64,000 nt of DNA from Ptychodera flava (Eukaryota > Hemichordata > Enteropneusta > Ptychoderidae): the NCBI RefSeq assembly GCF_041260155.1, contig NC_091942.1:4144501-4208500 (forward strand). The letters run 5' to 3'. Below, piece by piece: positions 43,381 to 60,639 of this stretch. Made by a program: the position numbers and the translations under genes. The notes beneath the pieces are model-generated. The model was not told where the DNA came from. It did no database searches and was given only the letters and a program-made list of their open reading frames with translations. Every line of letters begins with the position of its first letter. The stretch's first letter is position 1.

Positions 43381-43877
43381 CAAGCAAAAGTGGTACTGAC
43401 GGACTTTGAAACGTTTCGAGTAACTGTGATCTAACCTTCCACACGAGCCTTCAAGTTTTCCTGACAAGGGGCACAGAAAAACATGGCTCCCTTTTTCACA
43501 CAATAAGGGAATTTTCAAATGATCCCCCCCCCCCCCCGATTCCAACCATAATTCAACACATGATAACCCGTTTAATTTTGAATTCAAAGTATGCAAATTT
43601 GTCACGCGGGAGCGGCGTGGTTGCCTGTCAATCAGGTGTAACTCATAAATATCAATATTGGTGATGGCCTGCATAAGTTGACGACATCCTGTTGTGATTC
43701 AATTGATTTCCGCTATCATCGCTATTGTCATCACGATTCTATTTCAATAATGACAGTTATACTAGACAGTATGTAAATGTGAACACTCAATTCATAAAGT
43801 GTGACAATGGCCGTATAGACTTACGGATGTTACATCATGTATATTAGTCAAAGGGGCTATTTACTGTTGAAGTGTGT

Positions 43878-43910
43878 GTGTGTATGTATGTATGTATGTA
43901 TGTATGTATG

Positions 43911-43957
<47 letters not shown>

Positions 43958-44020
43958 TTATATAATATATATATACATACATACATACATACATACATAC
44001 ATACATACATACATACAGAC
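43878..44020. repeat. Compound (GTAT)n-(TA)n-(CATA)n microsatellite
   Basis: GTAT repeats, then TA repeats, then ATAC/CATA repeats form one large imperfect inverted repeat, since GTAT and ATAC are complementary. A hairpin with the TA tract at its tip is possible. Confidence 0.92.
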
Positions 44021-44099
44021 AAACATAGATTTGTGAGTGTGCGTGTGCTCATGAGATCTTATGATCGATTTGATTATATATATATATATTTGTATGTTT

Positions 44100-45606
44100 A
44101 ATGATATGGATACTCAAATCTATTCACGGTCACAGCGAGGCCTGAGTCAAGGCCTAGAGGCCATTGCCAGGCTCGGCCAATGACCTCACTCTATCACGCT
44201 CCGATCGAGACAAAACCTGGGAGACTCAATGACCGTCTAAACACTATGGATGTAGGGTTTCTACCTCAATGCTAACACCTATGCTGTGGCACATCCCTGG
44301 ATCGAGTTTCTCACAAACCTTTGTGTGAATGCATGGAGATAGCACATAGCGAATGCTCCCAAGGCCTTGAAACACGAATTAGTGTTACGGTTACGGTTCT
44401 ATCACTGTATTGTTTCACAATCACGATAACACAAACAGCGGTACCAGATGACGTAATCTCTGCATAAACCAGGCTATTTTGCACCACCAGCAGGAAGTAA
44501 GCAGGAAATTCCTACAAACAACGAACACTAGCGTACCGTCCTATTTTTAGTTGTTGCCAGACCCGGAATATATTTATAGTTGTAAATCAAATACGGTCAC
44601 GCTAAGTATCTCAACTTAAAATGCATGATACGTCATTTTTTCAGAGTGCATTTTCGTGAATAGACAAAGTCTACAAACAGTACAAAGCCCACTGCGACAT
44701 GCCTTGCCGTGGTGGTTTCCATGAACAGTATGACAAAAAATGACTTTTTGAAGGTAATCTCTGATGATTGAAAACAACTTTGATTTGTAAACACCCGTTT
44801 GACAATCCCTCTATTGGACTGACGGGGCAGATCTTTCGGATCAAAACTATTAACGATGACATTTAGAAATAGTTAACCCGGTCGTGCTAAGTGTTGTCAT
44901 TCAGCTTCCGCTCAATGACGTCTTCGGTTCGATGACCTTTCAAAGATCAACTTCGTTACAGTGCTACGTTCTACACATTAATATCCAAACCTCATTCACT
45001 TGTCTCTTTTTCCGATAACGATAACGAAAAATCTGTCACGATCACAGCCCAAACGCAGTGCTTTGCCGATGGAAGTTACTACTTACCCTGCCCCGGTCAC
45101 TCCACGACAAAGCCGGGCCCTGCTTATTAGTCAGGGGCATTGTAGTCAACCTGTCTATTTTCAGAAATTGACACCAGGGTTGTTTTTGCCACGTAAACAT
45201 GAGGAAAATATCCCGGAAAATATGGCCGAAAATATGGAAGCGATGTAAAAACTATTCGCAACTGTCCTCCCGCTACGATTTGAAACATTCCTTCCCCATC
45301 CCCTTGTCTTCTCTTCATTTATATTTAGTGTACTTGTATATGGAATACTATTTTTATGCAAATATATGACCTTGAGAAACGGAATTAACTATCCCTGCCA
45401 TTTGACAACAAAAATTGCCAATCAACCCTTTCCCCAACCTTTTGATACCAAAAAAACATGCTCGCTCGACGGCCAAGAAATCGTTTGTGCCGAGTGACTC
45501 ACTTTTATATCACGAACACATTTTGGCTGCCCCTGTTATTGACTAACTTCTGTTTACGGAGGTGAAAAGAACGACGTTGATAACTTTGGCGGCGCGACTG
45601 CGCAGA

Positions 45607-45637
<31 letters not shown>

Positions 45638-48600
45638 TGTGGTGGTGGTTGTGGGAGATGAAGCGATAGTGAGAGGGATATTGGATCACAACAAAGACTG
45701 ACAACGTTAGCGAGAAGTTCATCGACTGGACCAGTAATTGTTTATCTGCTGTGTTTCAAGTACGATGTTACAAACAAGTTGGATGTCTTTCTTATACAAT
45801 CTTGATGCAAAATGCTACTTTTGGCCCCCTTTCCCCCTTTTGACAGTCTCCCCTTCCGGGTCGTTTGAAAACATAGCAGATATTCGTTGAAATTCTACCG
45901 ATTGTCCATCTTTGTTGGTGCTTTATTCCGCGGTACGTTGTTCGACACTCAGTCCGCATCGTTTGCATTTGCTGTGAGTGATTTTGAGTCGAGTGGATGT
46001 GCAGTGAGTGGATGGGCTGCACGGCCTGTATAGGTTGCTTGCTGCCACAAACTTGACCTCTCTACACTTGAGCAATTTGCAAGAGCAAAAATCCTTTCAG
46101 TGTCGCTTGATGGGCAATTGAAAGCCATGCAAGCGTGGTACATTACATAACATTTTGCCTCTCTAGTCATGCATCTTTTCAATTTCATTTATCTCCGAGT
46201 CCTTCCAAGTTCGCACAAAAATCACGAGCACAACAGAATAGTGATCCAATCGCATTCCAGGTACTGTCAAGACTTTACAGACGCCTCAAGGACTTCACTC
46301 AGCTTGTACCTCATGAACATCAGTTAACATGGTTCTCTATGGAGGCTAAACAAACCAGGAAGTCCACAAAACAAAGGAAATAACAAAGAGAGATGCAATT
46401 CGAATTTCCTCAACAAGCGAGTTAAAATCACGTTTTGAAAAAAAAAAAATCAGGAGGGAAAATCGGTCAACAGTCTCAAGACTGTCTTCGGAACCCTATT
46501 GAAAACCCTGACGTGAGCCCGTATCAACTTGAACGAAATTATTATGAGGGTGTCTGGTGGATCGGGAGGAGGGTGGGGTTATGGTCATGAAGGTGGATCA
46601 CAGACTTTCTCCTTAGTAATGGAAGCAAGCCTCAGAGAATTAGTCGCATACGAGTATTATTCAGATACATGTATATACTGTTGAAGGGTCACAGATTAAG
46701 TCACGACTCGAAATATCTGTTAGCTGTCAAAGAGGCCAAAAGCCGTGTTATTTCACTTGAAAGACAGCTGCCACCCAAACACAATTTACAGAAACAGATA
46801 CCCCCGTCCTTTTGATGTTTTTACGAGAGTTTAGTGAAAAAAGAACACACTTATAGTCAGAGGGAAACAAGGCAGCAAATAAAATACTAACAATGCAGAG
46901 GCGGAGAAACAAAGGTCGACATGGTATAGCGTCAAAATACAGTTCCAGATTGATTGAATAGGCGGTGGCCGAACGTCTACAATGCAGAAGATCGTCGATG
47001 AGATTGCAAAACAAGCCAAGCAGAGAGTTGTCCATGAAAATTAAATGACTTTGACGAACTTGAAAGTTTTTCGGGGCGTCAAAGTACTTTGTTTTGTACT
47101 AGATATTCTCAAAATGTCAGTTAACAATCCCCGTGATCACATGTTCAACCCACTATCATTACGGGAACAAACACTGTTATGATTTAAACGCTTTACTGTA
47201 TAACGAAGAGGTTGATTGTTAAAATGCTAAACAAAGGAAAACGATGCGATTTGAATTTTCCGTTATCTTTCACAGAGGTCACAGCGTCAAAAGATGACTC
47301 GTCAAAAGAGGAAGTTGAATTTTGTGAACACAACAAACGTTTACAAATATTACTCATGTCGATCCTTAAATCCACGAATAAATATTTAGTATCATTCTAT
47401 TGATCAGGATAATTTCTGATGGTTTTCTTCACGGGACAAGGCCATCTAGAACATCGCCATGACGCGAATACATTTCTCTGTTTTCATCCGACTTCGTTTC
47501 AGTTTGATCGGTAAACTTCAACTGGGAAGTGTTTTCCAGAAATTTACCCCCAACTACTTGATATAAGCGAGCAAATAAGACAGACTGTATCACTAGTTAT
47601 TAAAGGTGGTAATATACTGTTCCTATTGAAAGAAAAAGGCTTAGAAATCAATCTTCGAGTTAAAAAATGGATTAAGTGCTGCACTGCAGTTCAGACACAC
47701 AAACAATTACTGGAACCTCGCCAGTGCCAAAGAATCCACTCAAAAATAATATTGTTTTTGTTCATAGATCATCGTTTGATTTCAGTGACTGTGATCTCTA
47801 ACCACCAGTGTTTGAATTGTGTCATAACAATAATGAGGCCTTATACAAACTTGGACCAGGACCAGCTTTGCGCGTCTATATTTTAGGCCGTCTACATTTA
47901 AATCCATTTCAAGTATTATATGTAGGATCCGAATCTCCTCTTAGACCAAGACTAAAGTAATTCGACTCTGGTTCCAACATTGAGAATTTTAAAGCTGACT
48001 TAAAGAACACCGACGTCGACTCAGGTCCAAAACAAATTGTCCAGAGTGAACCCATTGCAGTAACCAAGCTTCAAAACGCATTTCTGATCATCAATCGGTA
48101 ATTTGTGTAAAATCGGGAAAACCTGGACATACCGTAACGTTCTGTATTCCCCTCCATGACCTTTAATGAGACCTAAAGTTTGGCTCTCCACTTGGTTGTG
48201 ATCTTGACACCGGTGTATTCGATGGTCAAAATTGATTACGACTAATTGATTCGATCGACTATGATATATGTAAACGTTCTATGTATGTATGTGTATATGT
48301 ATGTTTGTAACAGATGTGTGCATATGTATGAATGTATGTGTTTACGATGCATTCGTTATTTTCATTTTATATCAGCGTTTCCATACAACTCCTATGTCTC
48401 CTTAATCATCTTTTTGGGGAGTTTTTATACCTGTAACTGTGTCATTACCTATTTTCTCACGTTCATCTTAATATTTATTCTGGATCTGTTTGCTCTGTAC
48501 AAGAGTTAATCTGTATGTGACGCAGATAAACGACGAAGGTCTTCAAGCAGGTATCGCCCTAATTCCCTGTTGACTGTAATCACATTGTGATGCTAACATC

Positions 48601-49240
48601 TAGGAACAATCCGTGGTAAAAAGGACCTGCAGTGGAAAAAGACAATTGGCTGTTGTTCTAAACACCACGGGTCGAGTTCTGTGACCATATAAGGTAATTT
48701 TACGTGGTTCCTTCGACTGCTCCCTTAACATCGGGTGACAATTCCACCTCGGGCGTTGCCAGCCAATCCGACCGTGTACTAGTACCAGCATTTCTGTGCG
48801 GTTATTTTTCCTATGCGTGACAAGTTAAATGACGACGAGGGAGGGAAAGTGTTATGATTTTAGAACATCCCCCTTCTGCTACTCCCTCTTTTTTGTTGAA
48901 TACGAGAAGCTATCATTATTACAGGTATTGTAGAGTTAGGGTAAATTAACTAGTGAGAGCGTTTGCCCCCCCCCCTCCCCCCGGCGCTTTTTCAAATCTG
49001 TGTTGCGTCACGGGACTTCCCAGGGCATGACTATTTACAACTTGAAGGTGAACGCATATGTGTTGTTTACGGTCCAAGCTACACTACCCCTTCAAACGTC
49101 GGCAAAAAGACAGAACAACTCAAGTTGTTGCACCAAAATCGTTTTGCAACACAAAAGGGCGACAATTTAGAATATGTACACAACAGGCCTTTACTTGGCC
49201 GACGCAGGAAAACAATGGTCTCAGCTGTCATTCACTGTGT
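44100..49240. other. Intergenic; no supported gene
   Basis: Five kilobases without a recognisable exon. A GAT/GGT trinucleotide run lies at 45606-45655 and CT/poly-C tracts at 48966-48981. Frames at 46135-46383 and 47626-47886 have no motif and no clear splice context. The right end grades into the actin promoter. Confidence 0.5.
45606..45655. repeat. (GAT)n/(GGT)n run
   Basis: Short trinucleotide tract changing from GAT to GGT with GGTTGTGGT interruptions. Confidence 0.9.
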
Positions 49241-49333
49241 CAATTCACAATGCGACCTTGCTCTTCGTCGAACAAGCTGCCCACCCCTATGACAAGTATC
49301 AAATGATCCGTGCTGGTCCGGGTCGTCTCAAGT

Positions 49334-49343
49334 CCATATATGG
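49334..49343 (+). promoter_or_regulatory. CArG box of the actin promoter
   Basis: CCATATATGG is a perfect serum response factor site, CC(A/T)6GG. It sits about 60 bases upstream of the probable start of the noncoding first exon, as in many animal actin promoters. A TATA-like TATTAATA lies at 49366-49373. The same arrangement recurs at 63506. Confidence 0.8.
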
Positions 49344-49394
49344 TAAAAATTTTGCTTTCCTCAGGTATTAATAGCAGGCAGCTGGGCCTGGATG

Positions 49395-49427
49395 CATCAT
49401 ACTGAAATATTTCATCTCACAGTAAAG
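49395..49427 (+). other. Actin noncoding first exon (approximate start)
   Basis: It ends at AGTAAAG before a perfect gtaagt donor (49428). The start is estimated from the TATA-like box about 25-30 bases upstream. It splices to 49940, 28 bases before the actin ATG. Confidence 0.6.
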
Positions 49428-49868
49428 GTAAGTCTCCCGTTTCTTTGCACAGGGACAGTCATCAGGGTAAGAGTGCAGTTTCCCCCAAGAGAGCAAATGC
49501 AAGCGATATCAGTCTCGTTCTTCACAGTTCATCTTACCGGCGGCCATCTCATATTACGCCCAGATTAAAATGTTTATTTGGTAGAGAACATCAACGTAGT
49601 ATAGGTACCACACCCTAACCAGCATGGTGCAAAGCATTCATCATAAACTGTCATTCACAACTTTGCTAAAATAGTAAGATCTAGCACAATGTAAACTTTT
49701 TGTGGCACAATTTTTTTAAGTGTGGCTTAGCCTTATATAAATTGAAAACTTGAAAAACACTATTAACCAGTTGAAGGAAAGGCGGAAAAGTTGAAGACAA
49801 AATTTCGTCCGCAAAAAAAATCCTTGCAATACCACTAGGACAAGAAAGGCAGTATGTTCTGGATTTAG

Positions 49869-53662
<3,794 letters not shown>

Positions 53663-54190
53663 GAAAACGCCGTGATTGCTTTAAAACTTAACAAGTGACG
53701 TGTGATAATCAGTTCCAAACGTGCCTGGACACACTGTAATTACTACTTGCCATTTACTTTTTCATGAACTTGATACTTGGCCAGTGACCGACATTGGAAC
53801 AACTATTGCGTCCATATTCGGAATTCAGCCGTGTTACATGTACCTTTAATAGTTTGCTTCCACTGCGGAAAACAGTATACGACCAAAGGGTTGGGGTGCC
53901 TGGTGATACACCTGTCCCAGGTTTACATCCTATTAGAAAAATGAAAGACTTTAAAACCGTGAAAACTATCAAGTGGGATTTCTTTGAATACATCTCATCA
54001 TTAAATTAAACAGCGTGGAGAAAATATTCAGGTCATTCTGCAAGTTGTTTAGTGTACATACACAGAGCAAGATATTGACTTTTGACATTTTTCTTTTCGA
54101 ATTTAAACTTTTCTGAGGTTAATGTAAGCATAATAAAATGCATTTGTAATATTTTTTTACAAGTCCTAATAAAATACACAGAAAAATATA
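53663..54190 (+). terminator. Actin 3' UTR with polyadenylation signals
   Basis: AATAAA occurs in 'cataataaaatgc' (54131-54136) and 'cctaataaaatac' (54167-54172), about 0.5 kb past the stop, so the mRNA probably ends at about 54150-54190. Confidence 0.65.
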
Positions 54191-55180
54191 CTTGTTGTGA
54201 AGAGTTTTTCTGAATTGTGTGTGCTGGTGCCCGGTCACTTGATCTCCAGTTGCTGGATTTTCTCATATAATTGCGCCCTCTTTCCGCGAGTTAGTGCTTT
54301 ATGAAGAATTAGGTCTGTCACAGAAACCAATCTCATTTGATGGTTACCATTCTGGGCGTACAAAAACAAATCACTAAAAAATTCAAAAAATCTGGAATCC
54401 TTGTCATTCACGTAACAATCAAATAAGTTTATTCGAGATGAATTAGGAGTTGATGAGAAGTGGTTTGAATTTGGTTGTTTTCACATAGCGCCCTTATTTT
54501 AAGTCCCTCCAAGCTGTGATCTGATGGACTTTTGTGACATTTTTGACGTTAGGCGTAGGTGCGGTACGTTGCGAGTTAGAGTCCGATCGAAAACTTGCTG
54601 GATTAAATTAGCGTAACTTCGGAATACTTGTGAATATTTTTGTAGATTTCCTGTTTTTATTTTGGGAGGGCGTCGCTTTAAGTGTAGAGTTTGTTGTAGG
54701 TCTTCTTGTTCTCTATTGGCTAATCAAATTTACACTGCGTTGACCTTTAGATTGTAGCATGGCGAGTTGTCGTCTTTTATCCAGCTCAGCAGTAATTCTA
54801 TGAAACAAAAAGATTTTCTTCAGACTACGGGCCGCGCGGATGACACCATATTTCTGTCACGGCAAATTCCGTGTATACCACCCTTTTCGTTACACGACTT
54901 TTGTTAAAATACTCGAGAAGTTCACAGTTCGATGTCTAAAATACTGTCACTGGTCACTGTGCATTCAATTAAATTCAAGTGCTCCTCTTGATTGAGGGCT
55001 TTTGTTCGGTCAGTGAAATCCAGTTTGTTGTACATTCAAAGTTATGTCAAAAGCACAGTGTTCAGCTTGTCCACTCAGCAGGCCTGTTAGACTTGGTTCA
55101 AGTCGATGATTTTTTTTTAAAATAAAATAATGTATAATAGTTTCTCTTGTCTGTGTTAGCGCTGGGTTGGAAAGCTGTTA
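54191..55180. other. Intergenic; nothing recognised
   Basis: No exon, RNA gene or clear repeat was seen. Confidence 0.5.
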
Positions 55181-55371
55181 GCCACTGTGGCGAATAGTTT
55201 CAAATTTTTATTAGCCACAGACAAATTTTATTAGCCACACATTTTTACGAAAACGAAGCTTTCTATAATGCTATAATCTCCAATATCGGTTGCATGCACA
55301 AGAATAAACTATCAACACATCAACCTTGTATCCAATTGTCTTCATTTTAACACTGGAAATTGCTTGATTCT

Positions 55372-55512
55372 GGACCGCGCTGCAAATCGACAGCAACACG
55401 CAACGTTGAGACCACGATTAAAATGAACTGCAACACGGAAGGTTTCGGACCGCGATGCAAATCAACTGCATGACAGCAACACTGAACGTTCGGACTGCGA
55501 TTAAAATAGAAG
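55372..55512. repeat. ~37-bp alternating repeat, block 1
   Basis: About four units alternate between 'ggaccgcg(c/a)tgcaaatc' and 'ga(c)c(a)cgattaaaatg' starts, most followed by 'caacac(g)gaacgtt'. The real period is therefore a dimer of about 74 bp. Confidence 0.75.
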
Positions 55513-56095
55513 TTTGGTTACACGTAATTACGTTCCATCAGTATACGTAGTGTTTTTGTCACGTCATACAAGACGTCGCGTACATGTGGCACAGACGTTC
55601 GGAACGTCATCAAACGACACTTCTACACGTAGTCTTAATTACGTGTAGTAATTTTTAGATTTTCTTGGTGATTTGCGGGAATTTAGACAGGAAATCTCGT
55701 TAAGTATGAGTATCATTGTAAATTAGCAAACATCATTGATATCACAAAATTCAGTAGAGTTCACCTGTACAAGACGTACGTGCTATGATTTCCTGACATA
55801 AATGAAATGTTGTCGTCTATGGTCTAATTCAACTTTTTACCTGAAGCTGTCACGAAGATTTCCCTAAACCACATAAATAACTGTATAACAGAAAATCGGT
55901 AAATTTAATGCGAGGATACAACGAGCTTGAATAGTCCTCGCGTAGAGAAATTAATTGTTTCTTAAAACTTAGACGAATTTCGTATGTTTCTGAAAAAAAT
56001 ACTGCAAAATCAACCCAAAAAATCATAACTGAGCATGGATACGCGTACGCCACTGTGTGCCTTCAGACGTACACGTAATTAGATTATGACCTCTC

Positions 56096-56325
56096 TAATG
56101 AACAACAACACGGAACGTCGAGACCGGATGCAAATCGACAACAACACGGAATGCGTCGTTGGGATGGCGATTTTAATGAACATCAATACGGGACCATGAG
56201 GACCGCGATGCAAATCGACCACCATTAAAATAAGACCTCGATAAAAATGTGCAACACGGAACGTCTAGACCACGATGCACCTAAATTTCAACACCGAACG
56301 TTGTGACCACGATTAAAATGCGTAT
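56096..56325. repeat. ~37-bp alternating repeat, block 2
   Basis: About six units of the same family ('gatgcaaatcgac' and 'gattaaaatg' types with 'caacacggaacgtc' linkers), more diverged than block 1. Confidence 0.75.
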
Positions 56326-56764
56326 GTCTACTGTAGCAAAAGTCGCGAGTGTTCGCTTTGCTTGCTATACATTAGACAAAATGACGTCAAATTTATCGCG
56401 AGACTAGCATGACTAGGGCTCGATTGCAATTGCGTCTGCCTGCATTTTCAGTTCTGCGATAGTCATTTATGTGCATGCTGTACACTATACAAATTGACGT
56501 CAATTCTCTCGCGAGACTAGGCTCGATTGCAATTGCGTACGTCGGAGAGAACAATACGGAAGTAGATATAGTTTTTTCGCGAATCGCCGAAAGAGAAGCG
56601 CAGATCAACAAAAGATTAAAAAACCCCACGTTTTTGCTTATTTTGCGGAATTTTTTCAACAAAAATCACTTTCGCCACTGTGGCGAATTAGGATCGATTT
56701 TTCTTCGCCACTGCTGATTTCAATTCGCATTTGCGAACGTGGCGAATGGGCAGCGCGAACATAG

Positions 56765-57030
56765 CTTGTAGCTCTCCTACTTTATACAAACCTATTTGGA
56801 AGTTGGCAGCCCAGGCTAGGTTTTCTCAGCGATTGAACGCTTAACCTTTGAGTCTGCGCAGTAGTGCATTACTTACTTTCCGCCGGATTCATCCAGGAGT
56901 AGCTCCCCTGTATATAACGTTCATCCCACTCATTGCGTTCACCCCAATCTCGCGTTTCACATGAAAACAGAACACAAATCATTGCGTTCACCCCACTCAA
57001 ACATTCACAAATCACAGACTTGAACTAAGT
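56765..57030. repeat. Dispersed repeat (copy 2), relative of 8800-9225
   Basis: It shares ordered blocks with the 8.8-kb copy: 'acaaacct', 'ggttttctcagcgat', 'gcgcagtagtg', 'attgcgttcacccca' and 'gaactaagtct'. It lacks the AAAT-tailed insert. Confidence 0.65.
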
Positions 57031-58316
57031 CTACCAGCCTGTGTGTTTGCAAAGTCAACATTTTTGACGACTGGATTTTAGTCCGTACCACTGTAAACAG
57101 TATAAACACTCAGATGTCTTAGCAAGGCTAAATACTTTGTATTACAACATACCTTGAATAATCAGTAGAAATCTACACCTTTTGTATGTGACAAAAATAA
57201 CAAAATGGTACAGCTATTGCCCCTTAAGCTTTTAAATATGTCCTTCACTTAGAAGTATATCCGCCAGAAGCACATGAAGAACTTGAAATTGAGATCTCGG
57301 AATAATTTGTGGCTGCGAACTCTGCGCGAATCGACATCTGAAAATGGACTTAGCGCATGGACAACTGAACGAAAATAAACTGCAACAAATTGACTGGCAT
57401 GAAAGATCTCAAACGAACAAGAATAAAAAAGACTAAGTGTAGAGATTTAAACCAAATCAGCTCTACATTTTCCTGGAATAAAGGTAGCAAGAGACCTTAC
57501 AAAGAAACAAAATGTGACGCATTAAGGAAAAACATTAAGTATATTCGACCTGAACGTGTTGCGCAATGTGACATACTACTGCTATGTTGCTTATTATTCA
57601 TGAGCTGTTATTACTATTCATGAGGCTAGAATCTCTGTCTGGGCACCACATGTACTGTGTACTGGTCTCGTGCTCCAGCCAGTCTCCAGCTATAGTCATC
57701 AACCTCGACACTGTATTGTAGTATCTAATGGAATAAACTAGCATTCTATATTTATAATACTCGCTGCCTCCAGTCTTTTTTACAGCCCTTTAACATCGGA
57801 ATACAAGCCTTCCGGTCCCGACACGTCGACACGCAACCAAGTGATCGACAATATACCATCATAATCGATCATAACCCCAGTCACGTCACAGGTTATATTT
57901 GCTCAGCTGCAAAGTGTAGGTATCGCCATTGCGAGATGCCCTACCATCGCGAACCACTTCAGTATCACCATCATAAGCTCCGTTTACCATTGCTCATTGA
58001 TCAGTCAAGAAAAATATTACTTCAGGTCTGCTGCAATTGTTAATTTCTATACTCAATGATGCTTTAATGTTTCCGACTAGAAAATGGCCGAAATGAGTGA
58101 ACTTATCAGATATTGTTTGAAGTAAAGTTACTGTAGATATCTAGCTCGGTTTCTCTTCCTTAATTAACAATTGTCAATGTTGACTAGCATGCTTACGGAC
58201 TAACATGCTGCTTTTGTTGTCTCTAAAATGTTGCAAACGTTTATTCATCATTTCTCAATGCTTTGATTACGTTTGTGTGATGTTGATTTGATAGCGAGTA
58301 TGTCTTTGTGCGTGCT
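57031..58316. other. Intergenic; nothing firmly recognised
   Basis: No exon was seen. A stretch from TGTGACATAC (57568) to TTTTTTACA (57784) containing AATAAA resembles a solo LTR in its ends, but no target duplication or partner was found. Confidence 0.4.
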
Positions 58317-58440
58317 TCATGAACTCTACAGGTGTAGAGGTCGCGATTCATGAACTCTCCAGGTGTAAAGGTCGCGATTCATGAACTCTACAGGTGTAGA
58401 GGTCGCGATTCATGAACTCTTCAGGTGTAGAGGTCGCGGC
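58317..58440. repeat. 31-bp minisatellite, four units
   Basis: Units begin TCATGAACTCTACAGGTGTA and continue 'gaggtcgcgat', with starts at 58317, 58348, 58379 and 58410. Only a few substitutions separate the units. Confidence 0.95.
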
Positions 58441-58477
58441 CAAAATGATTACAACAACTTAGCCTGGTCATTGAATC

Positions 58478-58515
58478 ACTTTTATTTATTTATTTATTTA
58501 TTCATTTATTTATTT
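58478..58515. repeat. (ATTT)n run
   Basis: TTTA/ATTT repeats head a segment that leads toward the SINE at 58.74 kb. It may be the tail of a reverse-oriented retroposon. Confidence 0.8.
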
Positions 58516-58737
58516 CGAACTCCAACACAGATATGATACAGTTAAAAAACCATATACATCCGCACTTACAGGAGGATTTTAGTAACAAATACAAATAACA
58601 TGATGTTTCAGGACAAGAAAGCAAGTTAAAACAAATGACATGCACAACAAGGACAAAGTAAAAATTCAAAAGCAAACGCTTTTAGCTTTTCTTTTAAAAC
58701 TCGAAACAGAAATGTTAAAAATTGGAGTTGGAGTCAA

Positions 58738-58830
58738 GCAAAGCGGCTTTGACTACGATGTCTCCGCAAGGTGACTCGGTGCCGTACCTATTGATTTCGA
58801 ATCCCATCGAGCAGTAACTAGATTATCTCA
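58738..58830 (+). repeat. tRNA-derived SINE, copy 1
   Basis: The head looks like a leucine/serine-type tRNA with A-box-like 'agcaaagcggctttg' and B-box 'gatttcgaatccc'. Between them is 'tctccgcaaggtgactcggtgccgtacc', matching the second copy at 61.24 kb ('tctccgctaggtgattgggtacca'). Acceptor-stem pairing is lost, so it is not a working tRNA. Confidence 0.6.
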
Positions 58831-59570
58831 ATGCAGTAATAAAGATAAATTTACTTTGCTATCTTTAAAGCTTATGCTAGGAAAGCTGTGTCCATTTGTC
58901 GCAGTACCTTGGCCAATCGATGAGGGCCCAGTCTTTAGGCTCCTGAGTTTTCCTTCCCAGTGGTTGATTGGATATCATATTTCTTTACAAAAGCTTTCAA
59001 TGTCGTATATTATTGTCTTCTGAAACGATCTCCCGACGTATGTGCTTGAGTATCGAAAACGTGTCTCGCTGAAATTCAGAATCAAAAAACAGATTCACTG
59101 ACATGGGCTACATATCGTTATCCAAACATTCTCAAGTGTGACACAATAAACATGTTTTGTCACGGTGTTCTTGTATGGAAATTCATCTCCGTTGGAAACT
59201 AAGAATGTCAAAGCTTAATTTTCGACCTCAACACAATTAATTTTTGCCTCTGACATTCTCGCAGGCTAGAGCATAATTGTCCTCCGCTGACCTACGCTAA
59301 AATAAAGCGCTAAGCTGTTGCCGTAAAGGGGCTTGTGGTTACGACGATTGCCTTTGATTGAACATTTTAGTTTCTGCAGATTGACCCGACCCCGGGACCC
59401 GACCTAAACACAGTGGCTTTTGGGACACGTGACATCAAAATCGGATCGTAGGCTTTTGATATTTTATATCGGAAAACTTATACTAGTCGAACAGAAAATC
59501 ATTGAAAAATAGCTTTCTCGAAACCGAATACCTCCTGGTTCTACGATATCTGAGATTTTTTAATACATAC
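58831..59570. other. Intergenic; nothing recognised
   Basis: No exon or RNA gene was seen. Confidence 0.45.
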
Positions 59571-59762
59571 ACATATGTGTATGTATGTATGTATGTATGT
59601 ATGTATGTATGTATGTATGTATGTATGTATGTATGTATGTATGTATGTATGTATGTATGTATGCATGTATGTATGTATGTATGTATGTATGTATGTATGT
59701 ATGTATGTATGTATGTGTATATGTGTATATGTGTATATGTGTATGTATGTATGTATGTGTGT
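59571..59762. repeat. (ATGT)n microsatellite, about 190 bp
   Basis: More than 40 GTAT/ATGT units with a few GTATAT and ATGC interruptions. It opens false Cys/Met/Tyr/Val frames in all + frames and Thr/His/Ile frames on the other strand. Confidence 0.95.
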
Positions 59763-60639
59763 CCAGACGTCACCCTATGAAGTAACCCTAGAGTCGACAG
59801 CCACGAAACATGTGCACTTGGACGTGTATGGTTTTGCCGGTTTTTGTAATTTAAAGTTGAGTAAACATCCACAAATGTGTGAACTTAAAAATATCGATAT
59901 GAATGCGTTAGTCACTCTAATTCAACACGTTCACATACAGCAGCACGTTACATTCAGATGCCGCCGAGTCATTGAACTTTTCAAAACCACATCCTGTTTG
60001 TCTTGACAACTACTCGTATCCATGACTTACATTGCAACGGTCTCATGAAAGTTGACGGAGCACTTTGAAGCCGTTGGTAACCCCCGGTGTTTTGTTTCAC
60101 TGTGATGTGATAATAATTCATTTTCCTTCCGTACTGTCTGTGGCATGTGATATCTTTTCGTGTCTGCAACGTTACTTTTCTAAATCAACGTCGCAAAAAT
60201 CGGCCAATCGAACGCATCAAGCACAATTTCAATATTTGCTCTGCATGACACAGAATGCAAAACGGCATTCCCCTACCGTTTAGTTGGGCATGCGTGGTAG
60301 GTCAGACAATCAGCGGCGTAGACCAGGCTGTAGACATGACTCATATTTCGAAGTCAGAACAAAGGAAATGTGGATATTACTTTCGTGTTGGGTAGCTGTA
60401 CTGTGTTATGTGAGAAGGAGGAACTCCCTTGACATTCCAGACATTTTAGCTGCCAACATCGTTATCGGTCAAGAGTGCGACTGCCAAAGTTCAACTCTTG
60501 GGCAAAGGTTGGTGGGATGAAAGTTTACCCTGAGAGCGACGACGAAACGCACCGAGAGAAAATTGCCGAGAGTAGTATTTGCGTCGAGAAGTTTCTGTCA
60601 TCGAAGCGACAGTTTCGCGCCATAAAGCAACTTTTCAAG

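Larger units (their letters stand above)
55185..56755. repeat. Compound repeat region bounded by GCCACTGTGGCGAA motifs
   Basis: GCCACTGTGGCGAAT occurs near 55187 and near 56680, with further 'gccac' and 'ggcgaat' words at both edges. Between them are two blocks of a ~37-bp repeat, a duplicated ~113-bp segment ('gcgagactag...ctcgattgcaattgcgt' at about 56397 and 56510), and an inverted pair TACACGTAATTA/TAATTACGTGTA (55518-55529 and 55636-55647). It may be one complex noncoding element. Confidence 0.55.

Noticed and set aside
48963..49292. 109-codon frame upstream of actin
   Set aside because: It ends just before the actin promoter, starts in a poly-C tract and has no motif.
57568..57784. Possible solo LTR (TGTGACATAC to TTTTTTACA with AATAAA)
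   Set aside because: No target duplication, no second LTR and no internal region; ends of this kind arise easily by chance.
59483..60006. Long Cys-Met-Tyr-Val and Thr-His-Ile repeat frames
   Set aside because: Translation of the ATGT microsatellite.
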